Numbered from the stretch's first letter, positions 8,497 through 16,509 are shown. The stretch is DNA of 64,000 nt from SZUA-309 sp965233675 (GCA_965233675.1 OZ247498.1:3100001-3164000), one strand, 5' to 3'. Made by a program: numbers and translations. Notes: a model not told the origin generated them from the sequence alone.

Positions 8497-9000
8497 TCAC
8501 CGTCCGGAGCGAAGCAGTGCGGAGCGAATCTCGGCCAGCGTCAGCCGTTTGAGCTCGCCTGGGTTTTCGAGATCAGACCCGCGGTCCGTGTTCTCGAACG
8601 TCAGTGCCATCATCTTCGCCAGGAACGCAGGCCGGGTGCTTTCGTGCACGTGCGGCAGTGCGGCCTCGATGAGGGCGGCGGCCTCGAATCTGGGCAGCCA
8701 GTGGCGATAAGCCGCGAACATCTGCTGTCCCAGCCCGGGAGCATCAGCCCAGCTCGCTCCCTCGAACAGGTGCTGAGTCACCCATTGGCCCGCACCGAAA
8801 CAATCGAAGCTCTCACAGGCCGCATAGCCCTGCTTACGGCGCGACCTGTGGATGGCGCAACGATTGCACTGGTCCAGGTGCACGCAGGGTGAATGGGCGG
8901 GTTTGTCCGTTCCGAAGCCCTGCTCGCGGAGCTGAGCAGGCACAACACAACACAGGCCGCAGCATCGGCTGCAGTCGGCACGATAGACCGCGAGTGACAT
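8497..9000 (-). CDS. cysteine-cluster protein (YkgJ-like)
   Basis: 167 residues. The N-terminus holds a dense cysteine cluster (Cys10, 13, 14, 17 and 18 in CSRCCGLCC), followed by further cysteines in CVHLDQCNRCAIH and CESFDCFG. This pattern is seen in YkgJ-type and related zinc/iron-sulfur-binding cluster proteins of unknown role. The C-terminal half is helical and has no recognisable motif. Its start is 11 bp from a perfect inverted repeat (9011-9036) that would form a hairpin directly before the ribosome site. It stands alone between a convergent dehydrogenase and the MliC lipoprotein. The function is not established. Confidence 0.8.
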   Translation of the reverse strand: MSLAVYRADCSRCCGLCCVVPAQLREQGFGTDKPAHSPCVHLDQCNRCAIHRSRRKQGYAACESFDCFGAGQWVTQHLFEGASWADAPGLGQQMFAAYRHWLPRFEAAALIEAALPHVHESTRPAFLAKMMALTFENTDRGSDLENPGELKRLTLAEIRSALLRSGR

Positions 9001-9010
9001 TGGCTGTCTC

Positions 9011-9057
9011 CGTCATTTTGAGGTATCAAAATGACGACGCGCTATGTGACACAGCGC
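9011..9057. promoter_or_regulatory. two adjacent dyads upstream of the Cys-cluster gene
   Basis: A perfect 11-bp inverted repeat with a 4-bp spacer (CGTCATTTTGA at 9011-9021, TCAAAATGACG at 9026-9036) is followed 2 bp later by a second dyad (GCGCT at 9039-9043 and AGCGC at 9053-9057 around TGT-G-ACA). In the minus-strand mRNA the first forms an 11-bp hairpin ending immediately before GGAGA, the likely ribosome site of the gene starting at 9000. It could be an operator for a dimeric repressor, a translational control hairpin, or the terminator of the upstream MliC gene (which ends at 9145), although no clear T-run follows. Confidence 0.5.
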
Positions 9058-9144
9058 GAACGAAGAAGTAACAATCCTAGTGGCCGATCGGCAACCGGTC
9101 AACGTGCCGTTTACCGGGCTCATAACGGCAAAGACAGCGGTGTT

Positions 9145-9483
9145 CTATCGCGCGACGCATGCGTGCTCAACACCGTTCAGGATGTAGAGCGCCTCATCCC
9201 CTTTGGTCCAGAACTCGATCCCGTCCTTCACATAGCGCGCACCCGATGCACTGCGCGTTTGTGGAAGGACCACAGAGCGACCGCCGGCATCCAATTCGAT
9301 GGTTTCGGGATCGGGGAAACGAAGGGTCAGCGTTCCCAGGTCGCCGCACTGGAACGCCACAGCGCCGTCCTGAGCGAGGCCGTCTCCGTTCCCCGGCACG
9401 GTGGCAGCGCCGGAGGTGGTGCAACCACCTGCCAGCAGAACAATCAGGCAAATGAGTCGCGATGGGGGGCGATTGATCAACAT
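9145..9483 (-). CDS. MliC-family lysozyme-inhibitor lipoprotein
   Basis: 112 residues. A lipobox-type signal (LLAGGC, Cys at about residue 21) predicts a lipid-anchored periplasmic protein. The mature part has the MliC pattern: FQCGD near the start, the TIELDAGGR strand, SASGARYVKDGIEFWTKGDEALYI, and a C-terminal Cys (VEHACVAR) that could pair with the first. MliC proteins bind and inhibit C-type lysozyme. It is monocistronic between the Cys-cluster gene and the YCII gene. Confidence 0.85.
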   Translation of the reverse strand: MLINRPPSRLICLIVLLAGGCTTSGAATVPGNGDGLAQDGAVAFQCGDLGTLTLRFPDPETIELDAGGRSVVLPQTRSASGARYVKDGIEFWTKGDEALYILNGVEHACVAR

Positions 9484-9583
9484 TGTTCAGCGCACTTTCT
9501 GGTCTGCAGGACCTGGTGTTACTCTCCCGATGCTATTCTCCTGGTGCTACTCTATCGGGCCAACCATTCCCTCTCTCCATAAT

Positions 9584-9640
9584 GCTCGATCCGTAACGCT
9601 CGATCCGTAACGCTCAATCTGAAAACGATCAATCTGAAAA
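9584..9640. repeat. short tandem repeat in the leader of the YCII gene
   Basis: Four adjacent units are visible: GCTCGATCCGTAAC twice (9584-9597, 9598-9611), then GCTCAATCTGAAAAC (9612-9626) and GATCAATCTGAAAA (9627-9640). They end about 14 bp before the start codon at 9655. Such arrays can vary in copy number by slippage. No function is known. Confidence 0.7.
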
Positions 9641-9654
9641 GGGAGCATCAGAAT

Positions 9655-9969
9655 ATGGCTCAGTTCCTGTTTGTTTACCACGGCGGTGGCAAGCCTGACT
9701 CGCCGGAAGCCGAATCAGACACCATGGCAGCATGGGGTAGATGGTTTGAATCCATTGGCGATCGAATCGTCGATGGCGGCAAACCTGTGGGTGCGTCCAC
9801 GACGGTCAACAGTGACGGCAGCGTGGACAATCACGGCGGCGCGAACCCGACGACGGGGTATGGCCTGTTCGAAGCGGCTGATCTCGACGCGGCGATCGAG
9901 ATCGCCAGAGGTTGCCCGATACTCGCGGACGGCGGATCCGTTGAAGTCGCGGAAACATTCGCCCCTTAA
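9655..9969 (+). CDS. YCII-related domain protein
   Basis: 104 residues, a single small alpha/beta barrel-like domain. The N-terminus MAQFLFVYHGG and the C-terminal GYGLFEAADLDAAIEIARGCPIL match the YCII/DGPF family, ferredoxin-like proteins with an invariant His-Asp pair in some members and proposed small-molecule enzymatic roles. GGGAGCAT precedes the ATG. The leader holds a tandem repeat. It is monocistronic and converges with the dienelactone hydrolase gene. Confidence 0.85.
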   Translation: MAQFLFVYHGGGKPDSPEAESDTMAAWGRWFESIGDRIVDGGKPVGASTTVNSDGSVDNHGGANPTTGYGLFEAADLDAAIEIARGCPILADGGSVEVAETFAP

Positions 9970-10004
9970 CCCGTCGCTCTGCCGCCGCACAGGCACGCCC
10001 GCGC

Positions 10005-10724
10005 TCAGAGACTCCGACCGAACAGATCGAAGAGCCGTTCCCAATGCCGTTCGGCGGCGGCCTTCTGATAGAGGCCTTCCCGTTGCGGAAACACGAAGCC
10101 GTGTGCCGTGCCCGGATACCACTCCACCCGGTGGTTGACGCTGGTCTCGCCGAGATAAGCCTCGAGGCCATCAACCATCTCCTTCGGCGCCCACTCATCT
10201 GTTTCCGCACAGCCGAAGTAGAGTTCGCCCTGAACCCGATCCGCCTGCAGGTGCGGGGAATCGAGCGCCTCGGTGAACAGGCGCACGCCATGGAAAGAGG
10301 CCGCAGCAGCCACCCGATCAGGAAACGCCGAAGCGGCAGCAAAGGCAAAGGGGCCGCTCATGCAGTACCCGACCACGCCCATGGAGCCCTCCCGGGCAGC
10401 AGGGTCTCCCGCGGCATGCGCCATACAGGCGGCGATGTCCTCGCAGACCATGGCGTTGGTGAGTGAGTTCATGTGGCCCATCATTTCGGCGCGGGTATCC
10501 GGGCCCACCTGAAAATCCCGCACGCGGCGATAGTAGAGATTCGGCAGCATCACGTAGTAGCCCACGGTGCCGAGGCGCCGGGCCATGTCATGCAGTTCTT
10601 CCCGTTTCCCGGGGGCATCCATGAGGAAAACAATGAGCGGATGAGGGCCACCCGCTTCGGGATGGGTGATGAAGGTGTTCATGGCGCCACCCGGTGTGGC
10701 GATATCCGGTTCTGATTCAATCAT
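10005..10724 (-). CDS. dienelactone hydrolase family protein
   Basis: 239 residues. The alpha/beta-hydrolase nucleophile is a cysteine in GYCMSG (about residue 120), as in dienelactone hydrolase. The acid is in CAETDEWAP and the catalytic His in PGTAHGFVFP. The family opens lactones or hydrolyses esters; several members act on other substrates. Its start overlaps the stop of the upstream SDR gene by ATGA (10721-10724), indicating coupling. Confidence 0.92.
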   Translation of the reverse strand: MIESEPDIATPGGAMNTFITHPEAGGPHPLIVFLMDAPGKREELHDMARRLGTVGYYVMLPNLYYRRVRDFQVGPDTRAEMMGHMNSLTNAMVCEDIAACMAHAAGDPAAREGSMGVVGYCMSGPFAFAAASAFPDRVAAAASFHGVRLFTEALDSPHLQADRVQGELYFGCAETDEWAPKEMVDGLEAYLGETSVNHRVEWYPGTAHGFVFPQREGLYQKAAAERHWERLFDLFGRSL

Positions 10725-11521
10725 GAGGATGCCTCGGTAATCTCAGTGGGTGGTGCAAGCTCGGAGAATCGGTATTCGCTGCGCAGATCCTCAATCTGAA
10801 AGCGCCCGCCGGTTTTCTGGTGAACGTCCGGGTCCATGGCCAGTGCGGCCAGCGCCCGACCGGCGAACCGCGGCGTCCGACGTTGTCCGTCATCGGTCTC
10901 ACATTCCGCCTGTGCTGTGAGCGTTCCGGCGTCCAGTGTCATCGCCGTCACGCCATGGGGCCCGAGTTCCTGCGCCATGGCGGTCGACATCCGCTGGCCG
11001 CCGCTTTCGAGCACACTGCTGGCCGGATTCGCCCGATCCTGCGCCTCCAGGACACCGGTCAGGTTCACGATCAGCCCACTGCCCTGCTCCACCATCAACC
11101 GTGCCGCCAGCGCAGATGCGACATAGCAATCCCGAAGGCTGGGACCACACTGAACATCCCAGGATTCGAACGGTTGGGTCCAGAAAGGCGAGGACCGAAC
11201 GGAGGGCGCCGCCACTTCGACCAGATTGTTGATGAGCACATCCAGCCGTCCGGATTCGGACTCCAGCCGGCGGAAGCATTCGAGCAGCGCTTCATCGTCT
11301 TCAAGATCGATCTGCACGCTCAGGGCACGGCCACCCAGCGCTTCCACGGCAGCCACGGTCGAGCCGATGGCATCCGCTGCCTCCGCCCCGGATAGTCTCG
11401 TGGCGAGATAAAGGGTGGCGCCGGCTTCGGCCAGACCTTCTGCGATCCCCCGGCCCACGCCGCCACTGGCATCGGTCACCAGCACCACGCTGTCTCTAAG
11501 GTCGGCCATCTCCCCCCACAT
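10721..11521 (-). CDS. short-chain dehydrogenase-like protein with degenerate active site
   Basis: 266 residues from ATG 11521; ATG 11509 (MADLRDS) with GGGGGG just upstream is an equally plausible start. The N-terminal Rossmann motif is altered to TDASGGVGRG in place of TGxxxGxG, while DVLINNL (for NNAG) remains. The catalytic Tyr-x-x-x-Lys is not visible: where it should follow the LIVNLTGV strand the sequence is SSVLESGGQRMSTAM. This suggests an inactive or repurposed SDR fold, perhaps resembling DHRS1-like proteins. It is coupled to the dienelactone hydrolase. Confidence 0.8.
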   Translation of the reverse strand: MWGEMADLRDSVVLVTDASGGVGRGIAEGLAEAGATLYLATRLSGAEAADAIGSTVAAVEALGGRALSVQIDLEDDEALLECFRRLESESGRLDVLINNLVEVAAPSVRSSPFWTQPFESWDVQCGPSLRDCYVASALAARLMVEQGSGLIVNLTGVLEAQDRANPASSVLESGGQRMSTAMAQELGPHGVTAMTLDAGTLTAQAECETDDGQRRTPRFAGRALAALAMDPDVHQKTGGRFQIEDLRSEYRFSELAPPTEITEASS

Positions 11522-11633
11522 TCACCTCTCGCCGCATCACCAGCTGAAAGGCGTAAAAGTACCCATTGTACCGACGAAGCTGGACCCGTTGGCACAGTTC
11601 GGCTAAGTTGCCGATCTGTTGAGAGGACAGCAA

Positions 11634-12044
11634 ATGCCAGGATCGGACATCAAACGCGCAGGGCTGAAAGTCACCCTGCCGCGACTCAAAGTGCTGGAAG
11701 TGCTGGAAAACGCCAACCCGCACCATCTGAGCGCCGAAGACGTTTATAAGAATCTGATGGATACGGATGATTCCGTGGGTCTGGCCACCGTCTACCGGGT
11801 ACTCACCCAGTTCGAAGCCGCCGGTATCGTCTCCCGACACAACTTCGACGACGGTCACTCCGTGTATGAACTCGCCAGCGAAGAGCATCACGATCACATG
11901 GTGGACGTGGACAACGGCAAGGTGATCGAGTTCGTCAACGAGCGGATCGAGAGTCTTCAGCATCAGATTGCCGAAGAGCACGGCTACGAACTCGTGGACC
12001 ACGAACTGGTGCTGTTCGTCCGCAAGAAGAAGGACCCGTCATAG
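11634..12044 (+). CDS. fur: ferric uptake regulator
   Basis: 136 residues from ATG 11634, preceded by GAGAGGA at 11621-11627; an upstream TTG at 11619 is in frame but overlaps this site and is rejected. The winged helix (LPRLKVLEVL, LATVYRVLTQFEAAGI) and the metal site with HHDHMV are intact. The usual structural-zinc CxxC after HHDH is absent (VDVDNG), as in some other gammaproteobacterial Fur proteins. Fe2+-Fur represses iron uptake genes; a Fur-box-like site lies just downstream in front of feoAB, so the neighbouring operon is a likely target. Confidence 0.95.
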   Translation: MPGSDIKRAGLKVTLPRLKVLEVLENANPHHLSAEDVYKNLMDTDDSVGLATVYRVLTQFEAAGIVSRHNFDDGHSVYELASEEHHDHMVDVDNGKVIEFVNERIESLQHQIAEEHGYELVDHELVLFVRKKKDPS

Positions 12045-12140
12045 TCCCGGGCTGTCCCGGACTGTCCCGGACTGAGCCTGGTCAACCTTTCTTTCCTGAC
12101 CTTTCCTGATCTTCCCCGATATCCCCGGATTTCCCCGGAT
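12045..12140. repeat. 10-bp phased degenerate tandem repeats between fur and feoA
   Basis: Directly after the fur stop, TCCCGG recurs with 10-bp period (GCTGTCCCGG at 12051, ACTGTCCCGG at 12061). From 12091 to 12140 five consecutive 10-mers are related: CTTTCCTGAC, CTTTCCTGAT, CTTCCCCGAT, ATCCCCGGAT, TTCCCCGGAT. The period equals about one helical turn. The array ends 50 bp upstream of the Fur box. It may be slippage-derived or a phased binding region. Confidence 0.65.
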
Positions 12141-12189
12141 GCTGGCCGACGAAGTCTTTTCCGTCCCGTACGGTGACAGTCATTGCAAA

Positions 12190-12204
12190 TGAGAATAATT
12201 TCCA
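12190..12204. promoter_or_regulatory. Fur box upstream of feoAB
   Basis: TGAGAAT-A-ATTTCCA matches the 7-1-7 Fur consensus TGATAAT-N-ATTATCA at 12 of 14 half-site positions. It lies 100 bp before feoA in an AT-rich patch (TTTAAATACAT follows), where a promoter is expected. Iron-loaded Fur from the adjacent gene would repress feoAB here. Confidence 0.75.
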
Positions 12205-12304
12205 TTTAAATACATGGCCATTTCAGTATTCGGTGACGATCGTCCGAAGTGTTGTGTGATCGATCACCGCCAGGACCGCAAGCCAGGACTTCAAAGAAAG
12301 CGCC

Positions 12305-12571
12305 ATGAATCCCGCGACATCCTCGCCAGACTCCACACCAGCGACATTCAAACTCGCCGACCTTGCGATCGGCGAAGAAGCCCGCGTGGGTGAATATCCC
12401 GAGATGAACGAGTACTGCGAGCGGCTCATCCGGATGGGACTGATTCCGGGCACCACCATCCGTCTGGAGCGTCTCGCCCCGCTCGGCGACCCCGTGGAAA
12501 TCCGTTTCCGGGGCTATGCGCTGGTGCTGCGCCCTTCTGAGGCGGCCTGCCTGCATCTGGAGCGGTCATGA
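12305..12571 (+). CDS. feoA: ferrous iron transport protein A
   Basis: 88 residues. An SH3-like FeoA domain is seen: LADLAIGEEARV, then MNEYCERLIRMGLIPGTTIRLERLAPLGDPVEIRFRG with the characteristic RLIRMGLIPG turn. FeoA is a small cytosolic partner of the FeoB transporter. The stop overlaps the feoB start by ATGA (12568-12571). An N-terminal extension (about 15 residues rich in Thr, Ser and Pro) precedes the domain. No feoC follows feoB. Confidence 0.95.
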   Translation: MNPATSSPDSTPATFKLADLAIGEEARVGEYPEMNEYCERLIRMGLIPGTTIRLERLAPLGDPVEIRFRGYALVLRPSEAACLHLERS

Positions 12572-14655
12572 CCCAGATCGCTCTGGTGGGCAATCCGAAC
12601 TCCGGCAAAACCACGCTCTTCAACGATCTGACCGGCACCCGACAGCGTGTCGGCAACTGGCCCGGCGTTACCGTCGAGCGTAAAACGGGCAGCTTCCGAC
12701 ATGGCGACAGCGCAGTGGACGTGGTCGACCTGCCCGGCACCTACTCGCTCGAGACCATCGGCGAAGCCATCGACGAGCACATCGCCCGCAGCTTCATCGT
12801 CGATCAGTCGGATGAGATCGACGTACTGGTCAACGTGGTGGACGCGTCGAGCCTGGCCCGTGGCCTCTACCTCACACTCGAGCTGCTCGAAACCGGCCTG
12901 CCGGTGGTGATGGCACTGAACATGATGGACGTGGCCGACAGCCACGGTCTGCACATCGATGCGTTCAGCCTTTCCCAGACACTCGGCTGCCCGGTAGTGC
13001 CCATCGTCGCCAGCCGGGGCGAAGGCGTCGGCTCTCTGAAAGACGCGGTGATGGCTGCAGAAAAACCGACAGTGACACCCGCGACGTTCGAATCTCCCGC
13101 GGATCGCTATCGCTACATCGACGAGCTGCTGGAAAACGCCATCCGTTCTTCCGGAGTCCGTCGGACCATCACCGATCGCATCGACAGCCTGGTGCTGAAC
13201 CGGTTTCTGGCCTTCCCCATTTTTCTGGCCACGATGTACCTGATGTTCATGTTTTCCATCAACGTGGGCTCAGCATTCATCGATCTGTTCGACGGACTCG
13301 GGGCGGTGCTGTTCGTGGAAGGACCGCGGCAGCTGTTGAGCGGCATCGGCCTGCCTGGCTGGCTGGTTGCTTTCATCGCCGATGGTGTGGGCGGCGGCGT
13401 ACAGCTGGTGGGTACGTTCATTCCGGTGATCGGCGCGCTGTTCCTGGCACTCAGCTTTCTCGAAGACTCCGGATACATGGGTCGCGTTGCCTTCATCGTC
13501 GACCGGCTGCTTCGCAGTCTCGGCCTGCCGGGCAAATCCTTCGTCCCGCTGATCGTCGGCTTCGGCTGCAACGTGCCTGCCGTCATGGCCACCCGGACCC
13601 TCGACAACGAGCCGGACCGGATTCTCACCACCCTGATGGCCCCCTATATGTCCTGTGGCGCGCGGCTCACCGTCTACGCGCTGTTCGCCGCCGCCTTTTT
13701 TCCAAGCGGCGGTCAGAACGTGGTATTCGGCCTGTATCTGATCGGCATCGTCGCTGCGGTGCTGAGTGCATTTGTCGTTCGCAAGTACCTGATCCAGGCA
13801 CCGGAAAGTCAGTTCATGCTCGAACTGCCGGCCTATCACATGCCCACGCTCAAGGGCCTGCTGCTGCAGACCTGGCAGCGACTGAAAGGCTTCGTGGTCC
13901 GGGCCGGCAAGGCGATCGTCGCCGTGGTGATCATTCTCAACATGGTGAGCACCATCGGGACCGATGGCAGCATCGGTAACCAGGACAGCGAAAACTCGCT
14001 GCTTTCCCAGATCGGCAAGACAATCACGCCGGCATTCGCACCCATGGGTATCCGGGAGGACAACTGGCAGGCCACGGTCGGCATCTTCACCGGCATTTTT
14101 GCCAAGGAAGTGGTGGTCGGGACGCTGGACGCCCTCTACTCACCGGAAGGGGAAGAGCAGACGCTGACGCTCGGCGAACAGGTGGCCGAAGCCTTCGCCA
14201 GCGTGCCGGCCAATCTGGCAGATCTCGGCAGCACGCTGACGGATCCGCTCGGGATCAATATCGACGAGTACGATTCCCTGGAAGGCGCCGCTTCCGAGAA
14301 CGAAGTTACCACCGGGACCATCGCCCGTCTGCAGTCGAGCTTCGACGGCCAGCTGGGGGCATTCTCCTACCTGCTGTTCGTGCTGCTCTATATGCCCTGC
14401 GTGGCGACGATCGGTGTGATCGTGAAAGAGATCGGCAGGTTCTGGGCGGTATTCGCCACCCTCTGGTCCACGGTACTCGCATACACGGCAGCGACGCTGT
14501 GCTATCAGCTGGGCAGTCTGTCTGTCGACCCATCCGGGGCACTCATGACCATTGCGATGGCACTCCTGGTCGCCGGCGGGATGTTTGTGATGCTGATCCG
14601 ATTCGGGCGGCGGCAGACACCCACGCTCATTCCGCTCGTCAATCTGGAGACCTGA
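12568..14655 (+). CDS. feoB: ferrous iron transporter B
   Basis: 695 residues. The N-terminal G domain has the P-loop GNPNSGKTT (from residue 8), GNWPGVTVE (switch I), DLPGTYSLE (G3) and NMMD (G4). A helical spacer follows to about residue 200, then a polytopic membrane domain with the two Gate repeats (GFGCNVPAVMATRTLDN and the later KEVVVGTLDALYS / CVATIGVIVKEIG). It imports Fe2+ across the inner membrane in a GTP-dependent manner. It is translationally coupled to feoA and is likely Fur-regulated. The length is somewhat shorter than the E. coli protein but complete. Confidence 0.97.
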   Translation: MTQIALVGNPNSGKTTLFNDLTGTRQRVGNWPGVTVERKTGSFRHGDSAVDVVDLPGTYSLETIGEAIDEHIARSFIVDQSDEIDVLVNVVDASSLARGLYLTLELLETGLPVVMALNMMDVADSHGLHIDAFSLSQTLGCPVVPIVASRGEGVGSLKDAVMAAEKPTVTPATFESPADRYRYIDELLENAIRSSGVRRTITDRIDSLVLNRFLAFPIFLATMYLMFMFSINVGSAFIDLFDGLGAVLFVEGPRQLLSGIGLPGWLVAFIADGVGGGVQLVGTFIPVIGALFLALSFLEDSGYMGRVAFIVDRLLRSLGLPGKSFVPLIVGFGCNVPAVMATRTLDNEPDRILTTLMAPYMSCGARLTVYALFAAAFFPSGGQNVVFGLYLIGIVAAVLSAFVVRKYLIQAPESQFMLELPAYHMPTLKGLLLQTWQRLKGFVVRAGKAIVAVVIILNMVSTIGTDGSIGNQDSENSLLSQIGKTITPAFAPMGIREDNWQATVGIFTGIFAKEVVVGTLDALYSPEGEEQTLTLGEQVAEAFASVPANLADLGSTLTDPLGINIDEYDSLEGAASENEVTTGTIARLQSSFDGQLGAFSYLLFVLLYMPCVATIGVIVKEIGRFWAVFATLWSTVLAYTAATLCYQLGSLSVDPSGALMTIAMALLVAGGMFVMLIRFGRRQTPTLIPLVNLET

Positions 14656-14668
14656 GCCGGCCGGCTCA
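14653..14668. other. 16-bp perfect palindrome spanning convergent stop codons
   Basis: TGAGCCGG followed by CCGGCTCA contains the feoB TGA on the plus strand and the MerR-TPR TGA on the minus strand as its two ends. The intergenic space is only 10 bp. No T-run flanks it, so termination is uncertain. Confidence 0.6.
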
Positions 14669-15481
14669 ATCGCCGTCGAGCAACTTCCGATAGTTCCTCA
14701 TATGCCGCTGGGCGGCGAGTTCATCGCCTTTCAGCTCGAAGATCCGGGCCAGATTGTAGTGCGCGTCCGGGACTGACGGTGCCCGCCGATAGTACTCGGC
14801 GGCCTGTTCCACCTGATCGAGCTCGTCGAAAATCGTGCCCAGGTTGTAATGGGCCAGCTGGTGATTGCTCACCGCCTCCAGGGCCTTCTCGTAGTGCCGC
14901 TTTGCCTGCTTCAGATTCCCTTTCAACTGCAGCAGACGACCCAGATTCACATGGGCGTCCGCATTGGTCGGGTTCATCTCGATCGCCCGCTGATAGGCTT
15001 CGGGGGCCCGGCCGGGATCCACTTCCTCCAGATCGAGGCCCAGGTTGTACCACTCATCGCTGTCCAGATCGTCGCCCTCTCTGGCGATGATCAGATTTCG
15101 ATTGGCCAGGTCGGCCACGTTGTCGGCCAGCTCCGCCACCGAGAAATCTAGTTGGGCCTGGCCTGTCTCCGCATCCCACACCTGGTTGTCTTCGCGCACC
15201 ACCACATTGCTGCCATCAGCGAATATCCGCACAGCGGCGAGGGAATCCACATGGGTGAGCTCGGACTGGAGTTTCAGGAGTATGCGGTAGGCTTTTCTGG
15301 CCGAGACATCGGCGTCGAGAAGGCTCTTGGCCGTGCGGAGCAGCACCACGTCCTGGAAGTTGAAACGGTACTCGCCGCTCTCCGTGCGATCGGGGTGGAT
15401 GAGCGACCGGCGCACGTAGTGGCGCACCTGATCCGGCTTCATACCGATGAGATCAGAAACTTCTCGCGTGCTGTAGCCCAT
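14666..15481 (-). CDS. MerR-type DNA-binding domain fused to TPR repeats
   Basis: 271 residues. Residues 1-70 form a MerR-like winged helix (YSTREVSDLIGMKPDQVRHYVRRSLI, then YRFNFQDVVLLRTAKSLLDADV). About residues 135-268 hold at least three tetratricopeptide repeats (WYNLGLDLEEVDPGRAPEAYQRAIEMNP, AHVNLGRLLQLKGNLKQAKRHYEKAL, AHYNLGTIFDELDQVEQAAEYY). The usual MerR coiled-coil and effector domain is replaced by the repeats, so the signal is probably a protein partner. Targets are unknown; neighbours are feoB (convergent) and ku. Confidence 0.88.
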   Translation of the reverse strand: MGYSTREVSDLIGMKPDQVRHYVRRSLIHPDRTESGEYRFNFQDVVLLRTAKSLLDADVSARKAYRILLKLQSELTHVDSLAAVRIFADGSNVVVREDNQVWDAETGQAQLDFSVAELADNVADLANRNLIIAREGDDLDSDEWYNLGLDLEEVDPGRAPEAYQRAIEMNPTNADAHVNLGRLLQLKGNLKQAKRHYEKALEAVSNHQLAHYNLGTIFDELDQVEQAAEYYRRAPSVPDAHYNLARIFELKGDELAAQRHMRNYRKLLDGD

Positions 15482-15509
15482 CCGGCGATTTTAGCAGCCT
15501 GATTCGCGG

Positions 15510-16445
15510 TCAGCCCGTTTTTCGGCTTCGCTTCGTGGCAGGTTTTTTCTTGGCCCGTGCGGCGGGCTTCTTTGCGGCCGGTTTCCGGGCTGCGGGTTTC
15601 TTCGCAGCAGGTTTCTTGCCAGCCACCTTCTTCGCTGTGGCGGGTTTTTTCGCGGCAGCCGATCCGCCGCCAGCCACCGATGCCTTCAACGCCGCCATGA
15701 GATCCACGATCCTGGATTCCGGCGCTTCTTCCGGCGGCAGAGTAATTTCCTGGCCGTCGATCTTCTGCTGAATGCGCTCCATCATCCGGGACCGCACCTG
15801 GTCCTGATAGCGCTCGGGTTCGAACTTTTCGTTCACCCGCTGATCAATGATGGTCAGCGCCAGATCGAGCTCGTCGTCGTTGATTTCACAGGGGTCCAGC
15901 GTCACCTCCGAGAATGGCCGCAGCTCATCCTCGTGCTTCAGCTGTTCCATGATGAGGCCTTCGCTGTCATCTTCCGCGAAGGGCCGTACGAGCACCAGAT
16001 GGCTCTTGCCTCGCGCAGCGTAGTTTGCCAGCGCCGCCCGGCCGGTTTTCTCCAGCGCGGCGCGCAGAAGATGATAGGAACGCGCAGCTCCTTTATCCGG
16101 GCCCAGGTAATAGACCTTTTCGATGTAGAGCCGCTCCACATCCTCGAGCGGAATGAATTCGGCGATGTCGATGGCATTGGTGGACTCCACGTGCATTGCT
16201 TTGATCTCTTCCTCGGAAAAGAGCACGTACTGGCCTTTGGCAAATTCATAGCCCTGCACCCGATCTTCACGATCGACCACCTCGCCGGTGGACGAGCTGA
16301 TGTATTGCTGCTTCAGCCGGGAACCGTCTTTCGACAGATAGTTGAAGCGGACGGCCCTGGTGGTGTCCACGGTGGAATAGAGCTTGACCGGAATGGCCAC
16401 GAGACCGAATGAAATCGTCCCTGAGCCTATCGAACGTGCTGCCAT
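15510..16445 (-). CDS. ku: Ku protein (non-homologous end joining)
   Basis: 311 residues. The bacterial Ku core (SIGSGTISFGLVAIPVKLYS at the N-terminus, through YYLGPDKGAARSYHLLRAAL and EINDDELDLALTIIDQ) spans about residues 1-250. The remaining 55 residues are a Lys/Ala/Pro-rich tail of KPAAKK-like repeats, a known type of C-terminal extension that binds DNA non-specifically. Ku forms a homodimer ring on DNA ends and recruits LigD. It is divergent from ligD across a 64-bp shared promoter region. Confidence 0.96.
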   Translation of the reverse strand: MAARSIGSGTISFGLVAIPVKLYSTVDTTRAVRFNYLSKDGSRLKQQYISSSTGEVVDREDRVQGYEFAKGQYVLFSEEEIKAMHVESTNAIDIAEFIPLEDVERLYIEKVYYLGPDKGAARSYHLLRAALEKTGRAALANYAARGKSHLVLVRPFAEDDSEGLIMEQLKHEDELRPFSEVTLDPCEINDDELDLALTIIDQRVNEKFEPERYQDQVRSRMMERIQQKIDGQEITLPPEEAPESRIVDLMAALKASVAGGGSAAAKKPATAKKVAGKKPAAKKPAARKPAAKKPAARAKKKPATKRSRKTG

Positions 16446-16509
16446 CGTCTTCGCCTCCTCTCCTTGAGCTTCGACTTGGGCGGCCGGAGACTATAACGTA
16501 AGGCTCGAC

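Noticed and set aside
15535..15771. ORF on the plus strand through the Ku tail (Phe/Ala-rich)
   Set aside because: It is the antisense shadow of the Lys/Ala repeats of Ku.
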